Below, piece after piece: positions 7,908 through 14,543 of a DNA stretch of 64,000 bases. The position numbers were made by a program, and so were the translations under genes. Position 1 is the first letter of the stretch, and every line of letters starts with the position of its first letter. The notes under the pieces are model-generated. The model was not told the DNA's origin and did not search any database. It saw nothing but the letters and a program-made list of their open reading frames with translations. The DNA is from RGIG3178 sp963674495 (lineage in GTDB: Bacteria; Bacillota; Clostridia; Christensenellales; QAND01), in assembly GCA_963674495.2 (NCBI GenBank), contig CAXXLG010000003.1, positions 62,001-126,000 of the forward strand, read 5' to 3'.

Positions 7908-9146
7908 ATGAAATGCGGACTCATCGGAGAAAAGCTGTCCCATAGCTTTTCCAAGCCGATCCACGGGATGCTTCATGATTATGACTACCAACTGTATAGC
8001 CTGCGTCCCGATCAATTGGAAGCGTTTATCAACCGGCGCGACTGGCGCGGCATGAATGTTACCATTCCGTATAAGAAGACCGTGATTCCCTACTGCGATG
8101 AACTGTCCCAAACGGCGCGGGAGATTGGCAGCGTCAACACGCTGATACGGGAAAAAGACGGCCGATTGATCGGCGACAACACGGATCTGTACGGCTTGCT
8201 GTACATGGCGAAGCGGGCGGGCACTTCCTTTTGTGGAAAGAAGGTACTGGTTTTGGGCAGCGGAGGCACAAGCCTGACAGCGCAGGCGGCCGCACGGCGA
8301 GAAGGCGCAAAAGAGATCGTTGTTATTTCGCGCAAAGGCCCTGTGACCTATGCTCACCTTAAAGATCATCAAGATGCGGATTGCATCATAAACACCACGC
8401 CGGTGGGCATGTATCCGAACAACGGGGAAGCGTTGATTGATCTTGCCGCGTTTCCAACATGCAGCGGTGTGCTGGACGTCGTATACAATCCGCTCAGGAC
8501 GGCGCTTTTGCTGCAAGCTAAAGATCGCGGCATCCCCTGTGGTGGCGGGCTTCCCATGCTGGTTGCCCAGGCCAAGAAAGCAAGCGAATTGTTTACAGGG
8601 CAATGCATTGACGAAGATAGGATCGAACAGATACACACATCCTTGTGCCACGACCGTGCCAACATCGTTGTGATTGGTATGCCGGGGAGCGGCAAGAGTT
8701 CATTGGGGAGCCTGTTGGCCAAAAGGCTGGGGCGTACCCATGTGGATGCGGATGAGGTCATTGCGCAGAAGGCAGGCATGCCCACCGGCAATGTGATCGA
8801 AAAACAGGGTGAGGTTGCGTTCCGCCGGTTGGAAACGGAAGCGATTTGCGAGATCGGCAAAAAGACCGGTATTGTCATTTCCACCGGGGGCGGTGTGGTT
8901 CTTTTGGAACAGAACTACGCACCCCTAAAGCAGAACGGGGTTTTGATATTCATCGAGCGGGAACTGAGTCTGCTGCCCACAGAGGGCCGTCCCTTGTCAA
9001 ACGGTCCCGATGCGCTAAAAAAACTCTATCGGGCAAGGCTTCCGCTCTATAAGAAGTTCGCTGATCATTGCATCGACAACAATGCGTCGCTGGACGAAAC
9101 GGCGGATAGGGTGCTGGAGGTATTCAATGAAACTGCTTGTCATTAA
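7908..9146 (+). CDS. aroE-aroK: Shikimate dehydrogenase-shikimate kinase fusion
   Basis: A single 412-aa protein covering two pathway steps. Residues 1-245 are shikimate 5-dehydrogenase: KLSHSFSKPIHG (shikimate binding), NVTIPYKKT with the catalytic Lys, GDNTDLYG with the catalytic Asp, VLGSGGTS (NADP-binding turn) and INTTPVGMYP. Residues 252-412 are shikimate kinase: GMPGSGKSS (P-loop), HVDADEVI, FRRLETE, STGGGVV and GRPLS. The join is about 10 residues long with no stop or frameshift, and all key residues of both domains are present, so this appears to be a real fusion. It could channel shikimate. ATG at 7908 follows AGGGGTGGG; the GTG at 7899 lies in that site. aroQ overlaps its end by 20 bases. 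Confidence 0.95.
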   Translation: MKCGLIGEKLSHSFSKPIHGMLHDYDYQLYSLRPDQLEAFINRRDWRGMNVTIPYKKTVIPYCDELSQTAREIGSVNTLIREKDGRLIGDNTDLYGLLYMAKRAGTSFCGKKVLVLGSGGTSLTAQAAARREGAKEIVVISRKGPVTYAHLKDHQDADCIINTTPVGMYPNNGEALIDLAAFPTCSGVLDVVYNPLRTALLLQAKDRGIPCGGGLPMLVAQAKKASELFTGQCIDEDRIEQIHTSLCHDRANIVVIGMPGSGKSSLGSLLAKRLGRTHVDADEVIAQKAGMPTGNVIEKQGEVAFRRLETEAICEIGKKTGIVISTGGGVVLLEQNYAPLKQNGVLIFIERELSLLPTEGRPLSNGPDALKKLYRARLPLYKKFADHCIDNNASLDETADRVLEVFNETACH

Positions 9147-9579
9147 CGGGCCCAATCTGAACATGCTGGGTGTACGGGAAAAGAATTTGTATGGCACCGG
9201 AACTTATGTGGATCTCGTGCGCACGATCGAAGAAATCTGCCAGAGCGAAGGGATTGACGTAGATATTTTTCAGTCCAATGGCGAGGGTGCCATCGTGGAC
9301 AAGATTCAGTCCGCCTATCAAACGGTGGACGCCATCGTGATCAACCCCGCCGCCTATACGCACACCAGCGTCGCCATACTCGATGCGCTCAAAGCCGTGG
9401 CACTGCCTGCCGTGGAGGTGCATCTGACCAATGTCAAAAAGCGCGAATCCTTCCGCCACGTATCCTATGCGGGCATGGCCTGCGAAAAAACAATTGTTGG
9501 GCTGGGTTTTGAAGGCTACAAAAAAGCCATCCAGTATTTATGGGATAAATATGGCAGCGGCTGTACATCCGGCGAATAA
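9127..9579 (+). CDS. aroQ: 3-dehydroquinate dehydratase, type II
   Basis: Dehydrates 3-dehydroquinate to 3-dehydroshikimate. The 150-aa length and the motifs NGPNLNMLGVRE.NLYG (catalytic Tyr), FQSNGEGAIVDKI, INPAAYTHTS and VEVHLTNVKKRE (catalytic His) fit the dodecameric type II family. ATG at 9127 lies within the 3' end of the aroE-aroK fusion (20-base overlap); an upstream in-frame extension to 9082 is a shadow of that gene. Last gene of the operon. Confidence 0.96.
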   Translation: MKLLVINGPNLNMLGVREKNLYGTGTYVDLVRTIEEICQSEGIDVDIFQSNGEGAIVDKIQSAYQTVDAIVINPAAYTHTSVAILDALKAVALPAVEVHLTNVKKRESFRHVSYAGMACEKTIVGLGFEGYKKAIQYLWDKYGSGCTSGE

Positions 9580-9638
9580 GAACCGCCAAAGGCGGCGGAT
9601 GAACGGTTGTGCCGTAAACAAGGTCTTTCTATCCATAT

Positions 9639-9669
9639 AAGAAGTACCCGGGCAACCCGGGTACTTCTT
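9639..9669. terminator. Bidirectional terminator after aroQ
   Basis: AAGAAGTACCCGGG and CCCGGGTACTTCTT form a 14-bp stem with a CAA loop. It sits between aroQ and a convergent minus-strand gene ending at 9682, so it can end both transcripts. The T-tract is short on either side. Confidence 0.7.
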
Positions 9670-9681
9670 CGTATGCCACGG

Positions 9682-9957
9682 TTACGCTCTGGCCATAAGC
9701 TGGTCGATATAACCCCGAAGAGCAGGAGCGTCGAGGACGCCCATTGCCAGTCCGAGACTGACAAGAACAAGTACGGCAACGCTCACGTTATCCACGTCCA
9801 CATGAACATCACCGTTTCCGATATCACGGAATACGTTCCTCACGAATTGATCCTGATCCTGATCTTGGGCCTGGGCCTGCAACTGCGCTTGGTCCTGTTC
9901 CTGCAACGGTTGGAAGTTGCGATACCTCTGCCGGTTACAGCAATATCTCCTAGACAT
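9682..9957 (-). CDS. Small Asp/Gln-rich protein with hydrophobic C-terminal segment, function unknown
   Basis: 91 aa with a strong start: AGGAGGTGA lies upstream of an ATG whose product begins MSRRYCCNRQRYRN. The first part is basic and Cys-containing. A stretch near residues 16-36 alternates Gln with Asp, Glu and Ala (QEQDQAQLQAQAQDQDQDQF), followed by an acidic strand-like segment (VHVDVDNVSVAVLVLVSLGLAMGV) that could be a buried or membrane-associated helix. I do not recognise a named family. The composition recalls small spore-coat or exosporium-type proteins of Clostridia, but that is only a guess. It stands alone between two terminators. Confidence 0.7.
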   Translation of the reverse strand: MSRRYCCNRQRYRNFQPLQEQDQAQLQAQAQDQDQDQFVRNVFRDIGNGDVHVDVDNVSVAVLVLVSLGLAMGVLDAPALRGYIDQLMARA

Positions 9958-10142
9958 GCAATTCACCTCCTGACGATTGCATGCGTGGCTTTCACTGTAG
10001 CATGCATGGTATTTTATGACAGCACAGATGAATGTGTGCGCGTAAATGTATAGGCAATCATTCAATGCAGTTCGCGGGTTTGCGCAAAATGGCCCAAAAC
10101 GCATCTCGGCATCATATGATACGTAAAAAGGGGTGAGAAAGC

Positions 10143-10643
10143 GTGTTCTTTATCAACAGCAGTGCCAAACGATTTGGCGAAAAACTGGCCAAGCAACGGC
10201 CCAACGCGACGGCCAAGATTTTGGGTTCTGCGGATTATCCGGCGATACGGGGCACCGTTTCGTTCTATCAAACCATGCGGGGGGTTCTGGTTGAGGCGCA
10301 GGTGCACAACCTGCCGCATGCCCAAGGGAAATGCGCGGCACAGGTGTACGGATTTCATATTCACGCAGGGAAAAGCTGTACAGGCAACGAATCCGATGCC
10401 TTTGCGGACACCGATGGGCATTACAATCCGCAAAGCTGCCGTCATCCGCGGCACGCGGGGGATTTGCCGCCACTTTTCGGCAACAGTGGATATGCCTATG
10501 CAGCCGTATTAACAGACCGTTTTGATGTCCGGGACGTGATCGGATTGACGATGGTTGTCCACCAGAATCCGGATGATTTTACATCTCAACCGGCAGGCAA
10601 TGCGGGGGCCAAGATAGCCTGTGGGGTGATTGAAAAAGCGTAA
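10143..10643 (+). CDS. Cu/Zn superoxide dismutase-like protein
   Basis: 166 aa, SodC family; such enzymes turn superoxide into peroxide and oxygen. All metal ligands can be placed: GFHIHAG (Cu His 72 and 74), GHYNP (bridging His 93), RHPRHAGDLP (Zn His 101 and 104, Asp 107) and VVHQNPDDF (last Cu His). Cys79 and the Cys of KIACGVI can form the usual disulfide. The position usually held by the channel Arg is Lys here (GNAGAKIACG). There is no signal peptide, so it appears cytoplasmic, unlike most bacterial SodC. The start is GTG after AAAGGGGTGA; no ATG occurs before residue 45. Monocistronic. Confidence 0.88.
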   Translation: MFFINSSAKRFGEKLAKQRPNATAKILGSADYPAIRGTVSFYQTMRGVLVEAQVHNLPHAQGKCAAQVYGFHIHAGKSCTGNESDAFADTDGHYNPQSCRHPRHAGDLPPLFGNSGYAYAAVLTDRFDVRDVIGLTMVVHQNPDDFTSQPAGNAGAKIACGVIEKA

Positions 10644-10836
10644 ACGATACAAAAACGAAAAGTACCTGCCAGTGGACAGACGCCTTGTTGCGCGCAAGAC
10701 GGTGGAAAGATGGGGTAAGCAGCACAGATGTCGCAGCAACATGCATAAAAAACGCAACAGGCATCGCCACTGCTATTAGAAGCATTGTTGTACGCCGTCA
10801 CCTGCGGATCCAATCATCAGTTATGTGCAGTAGATC

Positions 10837-10879
10837 AAAAGAATCAGGCAATGGGATTGGGCCATTGCTTGATTCTTTT
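10837..10879. terminator. Long hairpin terminator
   Basis: An 18-bp stem with one G-U pair (arms at 10837-10854 and 10862-10879, 7-base loop) flanked by A-rich and T-rich ends, so it could work in both directions. It lies about 200 bases beyond the SOD-like gene. Confidence 0.7.
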
Positions 10880-10900
10880 AGGACATAAAGCATGCTGTAT

Positions 10901-10926
10901 AAAAACCATCGTTGATGGTTTTTTAT
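10901..10926 (+). terminator. Second hairpin terminator
   Basis: AAAAACCATC pairs with GATGGTTTTT across a GTT loop and runs into a T-rich tail. A second terminator only 22 bases after the first is unusual and may mark a small unannotated transcript between or before them. Confidence 0.65.
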
Positions 10927-11093
10927 TTGTCCTGTGCTGTAACCAAAACATGCAATCGGGCGGACATGCGACAGAATGCGGCAATATTCTTTTCGCGGCG
11001 GACAACATGTGATATACTGATTCAAAAGGTTTTTTCCTGCGAAGCGCGGGCGCATGAACACTTTTTTACACAAACGACGAAAAGAGGATCTAT

Positions 11094-11954
11094 GTGAGAA
11101 ATATTGCATTTACTCTGTTTGGTGTACCCGTCTACTGGTACGGCATCATGATCCTGTTGGGGGTATTGATGGCCACCTACGTCGCGACAAGACTGTCGCG
11201 ACAAATCGGTTATTCCGGGGAAATGGTCATGGATCTGCTGCTTGTGGCGCTGCCGCTGGGCATCGTGGGCGCGAGGCTGTACGATGTGGCGTTTGAGTGG
11301 AGCTATTTCCACAACCATTTGGATGAGATATTTTCTTTGAGAATGACGGGCCTTGCCATCTACGGCGCCGTAATCGGTGGTCTGATTGCGGTGACCATTT
11401 TGTGCAAGTGGCGCAAGATGTCTTTTTGGGCTTTGGTGGATTGCGCGGTACCCGGATTGGTGCTGGCGCAGGCCATCGGCCGCTGGGGCAACTATTTCAA
11501 CCAGGAGCTGTACGGCACGGTCATCAGCCATGTATCGGGGCAGATATTGCCCGATCTGGCACTTTTCCCGCCGGCGGTGCTGGTGGACGGGCAATGGCAT
11601 CTGGCGCTATTTTTGATCGAAAGCCTGTGGAATTTGTTCGTATTTGCCATATTGATGCTGTTGTGGAAGAGAAAACCACAGATGCGTGGCGCGGCTTTTT
11701 GGAGCTATATTACGCTATATGGCGTTGCGCGGGCTTTGCTGGAGGGGTTGCGGTTGCCTAGCTTTAGCCTGATGACTTGGGGCGGGGCGTTTCGGGTATC
11801 GCAACTGGTCAGCATCGCCATGGCGGTGGTGGGCGCAATCATGCTCTACCGCGTATGGAGACGGGGCGGCTATCCGCACAAGGAAGTGCCCGAGGTTTAC
11901 CGCCTGCATAAGGAAACAGAGCAGGCTGACCGACCGACTGACGAGACAGTGTAG
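11094..11954 (+). CDS. lgt: Prolipoprotein diacylglyceryl transferase
   Basis: Membrane enzyme that moves diacylglycerol from phosphatidylglycerol onto the lipobox Cys of preprolipoproteins. 286 aa with about seven hydrophobic segments; VYWYGIMILLG at the N-terminus and IGRWGNYFNQELYG (the Lgt signature, with the essential Arg) near residue 130 are diagnostic. Start is GTG at 11094 after AGAGGATC; the overlapping ATG at 11092 stops at once. The C-terminal 30 residues are soluble and charged. Its substrates in this window include PstS and possibly the second cohesin protein. Confidence 0.96.
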   Translation: MRNIAFTLFGVPVYWYGIMILLGVLMATYVATRLSRQIGYSGEMVMDLLLVALPLGIVGARLYDVAFEWSYFHNHLDEIFSLRMTGLAIYGAVIGGLIAVTILCKWRKMSFWALVDCAVPGLVLAQAIGRWGNYFNQELYGTVISHVSGQILPDLALFPPAVLVDGQWHLALFLIESLWNLFVFAILMLLWKRKPQMRGAAFWSYITLYGVARALLEGLRLPSFSLMTWGGAFRVSQLVSIAMAVVGAIMLYRVWRRGGYPHKEVPEVYRLHKETEQADRPTDETV

Positions 11955-12076
11955 CCAATGCCGTTTGGACATATGTGAAACGCAACGCTGACGCGTCGGC
12001 CGGACACGGGAGTTGACAAAAAGCAAAGCCAATCGACGAGTACACGGCAATCCTGTCGTATAGAGGGGGACCGCAT

Positions 12077-12619
12077 ATGCGCTATCCATTCAAAAAGAGC
12101 CTGTTTGGCTACAACCGCAGACAGGTAGAGGCGTTTAAGGATGCTTTGGATAACCAACTCGTGCAGCAACAGGAAGCCTACGAGGCGCGCATCAAAGAGG
12201 TAGCTGAGGAGAATATACACCTCGCGGTGGAACTGAACGTGGCGCGGTCAGGCTACAAGGACGCGGCGGAACTGATGGTGTCCGCACAATCGCGAGTACG
12301 TGATTTGGAGCGATATCTCAAGGAAGAGCGCCAGCGCGTGAGCAGACTGGACTCGCAGCTGATGGAACTGAAGCAGGAGTTTTCAACAGCCACGGTGACA
12401 ACGCTGATCCAGTCGATGAAGGAACGCATTACCGCGCTGGAGGAGTTGTACGATCAAGCTCAAAAAGCGGATTCACTGCTCTATAGCGACGGTACGCGTT
12501 TTGAAAAAGCGGAGTTTGTGTTGCCGGAGGGCATTGACGCCACCGGGGATGAACCGGACAATGCGCGCGGATTGATGCAGCGGTTGTACCGGCTCCGTTC
12601 GGGGGAAAGTGAGATATAA
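12077..12619 (+). CDS. DivIVA-domain coiled-coil protein
   Basis: 180 aa. The N-terminus (FKKSLFGYNRRQVEAFKDAL) matches the short DivIVA lipid-binding motif, in which a conserved GY is followed by a long helix. Residues 30-115 form a heptad-rich coiled coil; the acidic tail is unstructured. DivIVA-type proteins sit at curved membrane (poles, septa) and recruit division or cell-wall factors; GpsB and related proteins share the domain. Which subtype this is cannot be decided. The ATG at 12077 has AGAGGGGGA 8 bases upstream. It follows lgt by 120 bases and precedes folT with its own promoter. Confidence 0.75.
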   Translation: MRYPFKKSLFGYNRRQVEAFKDALDNQLVQQQEAYEARIKEVAEENIHLAVELNVARSGYKDAAELMVSAQSRVRDLERYLKEERQRVSRLDSQLMELKQEFSTATVTTLIQSMKERITALEELYDQAQKADSLLYSDGTRFEKAEFVLPEGIDATGDEPDNARGLMQRLYRLRSGESEI

Positions 12620-12685
12620 CAGTGTACGTATCAGGCAAGAGCAGGATTAACCCGGAACCGGGTATGGACGAAATATACATTATTC

Positions 12686-12713
12686 TTGCTTAGCATGGAG
12701 AATCCTGTATAAT
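12686..12713 (+). promoter_or_regulatory. Promoter of the folT riboswitch transcript
   Basis: TTGCTT at 12686-12691 and a perfect TATAAT at 12708-12713 with 16-base spacing. Transcription would begin near 12720, at the 5' edge of the riboswitch. Confidence 0.75.
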
Positions 12714-12723
12714 GAACCTACAA

Positions 12724-12872
12724 GGGCAGAGTAGGATGCCGTGCGTAAAGTGTCATGTGGACGGGGAGTTGCCACGTGAACGAAAAGCATTAGCTTGCGG
12801 TACGGTGTTCGCATCCCGCTGCTACATGCGGAGAGATTTGGCCTCTACCGATGTGGCATACTTCGGTGGAGG
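12724..12872 (+). ncRNA. Tetrahydrofolate (THF) riboswitch with ribosome-site sequestering hairpin
   Basis: The aptamer (about 12724-12823) carries sequence blocks of the folT-associated THF riboswitch as I know it: GCAGAGTAGGATGC at the start, GTGCGTAAAGTG, a CATGTGG/CCACGTG stem, GAACGAAAAGC, and GCATCCCGCTGC closing with GGATGC and GCAG. Downstream, CCTCTACCGA (12842-12851) pairs with TCGGTGGAGG (12863-12872), burying the GGAGG ribosome-binding site of folT. An alternative pairing of CGGAGAG (12829-12835) with CTCTACCG would free it. So control is probably at translation; binding of folate and the switch direction are inferred. Confidence 0.85.
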
Positions 12873-12879
12873 TGTTTTT

Positions 12880-13428
12880 ATGTATTTGAAAAAGATGTTT
12901 TCCGATTCGGCAAAGGAGTTTCAAAAACTTCGATCATTGACTGCAATCGCCATGCTGGTCGCGGTTCAGTTGGCGCTCAACAGCGTTGATTTGCAGCTGA
13001 CGCAGGAACTTCGGATCAGCTTCGGGTTTCTGGCCAATGCAACCATCGCCTATTTATTCGGGCCGGTTGTTGCCGTGGCGGGAGGCGCCATGTCCGATAT
13101 TCTGGCCGTCATCCTGTTCCCCAAAGGCCCGTATTTTCCGGGTTTTACAATGACGGCGATTGTGGGAGGCTTGATCTACGGGCTGTTTCTGTACCGCCAG
13201 GGGAAGGTGAGCTACTTCCGTGCGCTTTTGGCCAAGGGATTGGTTAACCTGATCTGCAACGTCGGGCTGAACACGCTGTGGCTGTTCATACTGTACGGGC
13301 AGTCCATGCTGGCTCTCTGGCCGGCGCGGTTGTTGAAAAACGCGGTGCTATGGCCGTTGGAGTCGTTGCTGCTGTTTGTGGTGATCATGGCCATCGGACG
13401 CGTGTGGAAATCCATTGGAAAACAATGA
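12880..13428 (+). CDS. folT: Folate-specific ECF transporter substrate-binding membrane subunit
   Basis: 182-aa integral membrane protein of the FolT/ECF S-component family: five to six hydrophobic helices, an N-terminal ALNSVDLQLTQELRISFGFLANA segment and a GAMSDIL turn typical of S components. It would bind folates and work with a shared energising module (EcfA, EcfA', EcfT) encoded elsewhere. The start at 12880 is fixed by GGTGGAGGTG 8 bases upstream; the frame stays open to 12712, but that part is the riboswitch RNA. The riboswitch supports the folate assignment independently of the protein. Confidence 0.93.
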   Translation: MYLKKMFSDSAKEFQKLRSLTAIAMLVAVQLALNSVDLQLTQELRISFGFLANATIAYLFGPVVAVAGGAMSDILAVILFPKGPYFPGFTMTAIVGGLIYGLFLYRQGKVSYFRALLAKGLVNLICNVGLNTLWLFILYGQSMLALWPARLLKNAVLWPLESLLLFVVIMAIGRVWKSIGKQ

Positions 13429-13524
13429 TTCCGGCATGTGATGCAGGGTGAAAAATAGTATCCCGTATTGAGATCCGCATTTCTCCCGGCACGGACCGAT
13501 ACGGCAATCCGATTGGCATTTAAT

Positions 13525-13552
13525 AAGGGCAACGCGTACGCGTTGCCCTTAG
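13525..13552. terminator. Bidirectional terminator between folT and pyrE
   Basis: A perfect 26-base palindrome (two 13-base arms, AAGGGCAACGCGT and its complement) followed by a T-rich tail after 13554. It separates the convergent folT and pyrE genes. Confidence 0.8.
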
Positions 13553-13584
13553 GCCTTTTTTTCCAAAAAATGCTGCTAAACAGC

Positions 13585-14250
13585 TCAATCCAGCACGCAG
13601 TACTGATCCATGTACTGTTTCATCAGAGGCATCACATACGCATAGGCGGTCAGTTGTGACAGATATTCAGAAACGTCCTTCACGTCCACCAACGCGTGCA
13701 CGGTGATGCCAAACTCGGCTTTAACCTCCTGCACTGCGGTATGTTTGCCATCCTTGCCCACTTCGCTGCGGTTGACGGAGATGAACATATCCCGGATCGA
13801 AACATCGGCCTGCGCTTTTAAAAGGGGCACAGTTTCCCGCACGGCGGTGCCCGCGGTGATTACGTCCTCAATGATGATTACGCGATCCCCGTCCACGGGC
13901 ATATAACCGATCAAACTGCCGCCTTCGCCATGATCCTTTTTTTCCTTGCGGTTGAAAAAGAACGGCTTGTCCATACCGTATGACGTGGCAAGGCTTGAGG
14001 CCGCGGTGGTGACCAGCGGAATGCCCTTGTAAGCGGGCCCGAACATGGCGTCAAATGCACTGCCGATGGTTTGATTGATGCAACCGGCATAGAATTTGCC
14101 CAGTGCGGCGATCTGTGCGCCGGTTTTGTAGTTGCCGGTGTTGATAAAATACGGCGACATACGCCCGCTCTTTGTCTTGAATTCGCCAAAGCGCAACACA
14201 TCACACTGCATCATAAAGTTGATAAACGCCCGTTTTTCCTCTGTCAACAT
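13585..14250 (-). CDS. pyrE: Orotate phosphoribosyltransferase
   Basis: Joins orotate to PRPP to form OMP in pyrimidine synthesis. 221 aa with the PRPP-binding motif VIIIEDVITAGTAVRE near residue 127, plus FGEFKTKSGRMSPYF and GPAYKGIPL, all typical of PyrE. Start ATG at 14250 with GGAGGGGG upstream. It is not next to other pyr genes here. Confidence 0.95.
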   Translation of the reverse strand: MLTEEKRAFINFMMQCDVLRFGEFKTKSGRMSPYFINTGNYKTGAQIAALGKFYAGCINQTIGSAFDAMFGPAYKGIPLVTTAASSLATSYGMDKPFFFNRKEKKDHGEGGSLIGYMPVDGDRVIIIEDVITAGTAVRETVPLLKAQADVSIRDMFISVNRSEVGKDGKHTAVQEVKAEFGITVHALVDVKDVSEYLSQLTAYAYVMPLMKQYMDQYCVLD

Positions 14251-14315
14251 ACCGTTGTCCCCCTCCGAATATATCTGTCTGTATTATACGGTAGTGGATT
14301 GCCGGATGCAAAGCT

Positions 14316-14543
14316 TTATTCGTAAAACCAACGGGTCTCGTCCCAAAACAGTATGAGCTCCCGGCCCCTAACGCGACACCGGTAGCGGATGCCACATCCG
14401 CCCTGTTTCCGACTGGCGGCGCGGCAGTTGTCCAATACGCGGTCAATTACAACGCGCGTTCCGTCTTTAAGGGTAAAGGACAGAGGCGTGACGGTACCGT
14501 CCCATTCGAAACAGGCGGTTACGCTCACATCGTGGTCATGCAT
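14316..14543 (-). CDS. Small protein overlapping dinB, function unknown
   Basis: 75 aa, starting inside the dinB stop region (8-base overlap) behind AAAGGAG with good spacing, so it is almost certainly translated from the dinB message and shares its SOS control. The sequence has an Asp/His-rich start, then TLKDGTRVVIDRVLDNCRAA, a GGCGIRYRCRVRGRE segment and an aromatic end (WDETRWFYE). It is mostly beta-strand-like and ends in the FWDETRWF pattern. I recall similar short proteins after Y-family polymerases but cannot name a family or role. Candidate functions such as modulating Pol IV are speculation. Confidence 0.75.
   Translation of the reverse strand: MHDHDVSVTACFEWDGTVTPLSFTLKDGTRVVIDRVLDNCRAASRKQGGCGIRYRCRVRGRELILFWDETRWFYE

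Larger units (their letters stand above)
10644..11093. other. Intergenic region between the SOD-like gene and lgt
   Basis: 450 bases with no convincing gene; the short open frames here lack ribosome-binding sites and family-like sequence. The only structures seen are two hairpin terminators, listed separately, so the SOD-like transcript probably ends here and lgt starts afresh. Confidence 0.6.

Noticed and set aside
10785..11012. 75-codon plus-strand frame
   Set aside because: It spans both terminators and has no family-like sequence.
12712..12879. N-terminal extension of folT
   Set aside because: It is the THF riboswitch and begins within the -10 box.
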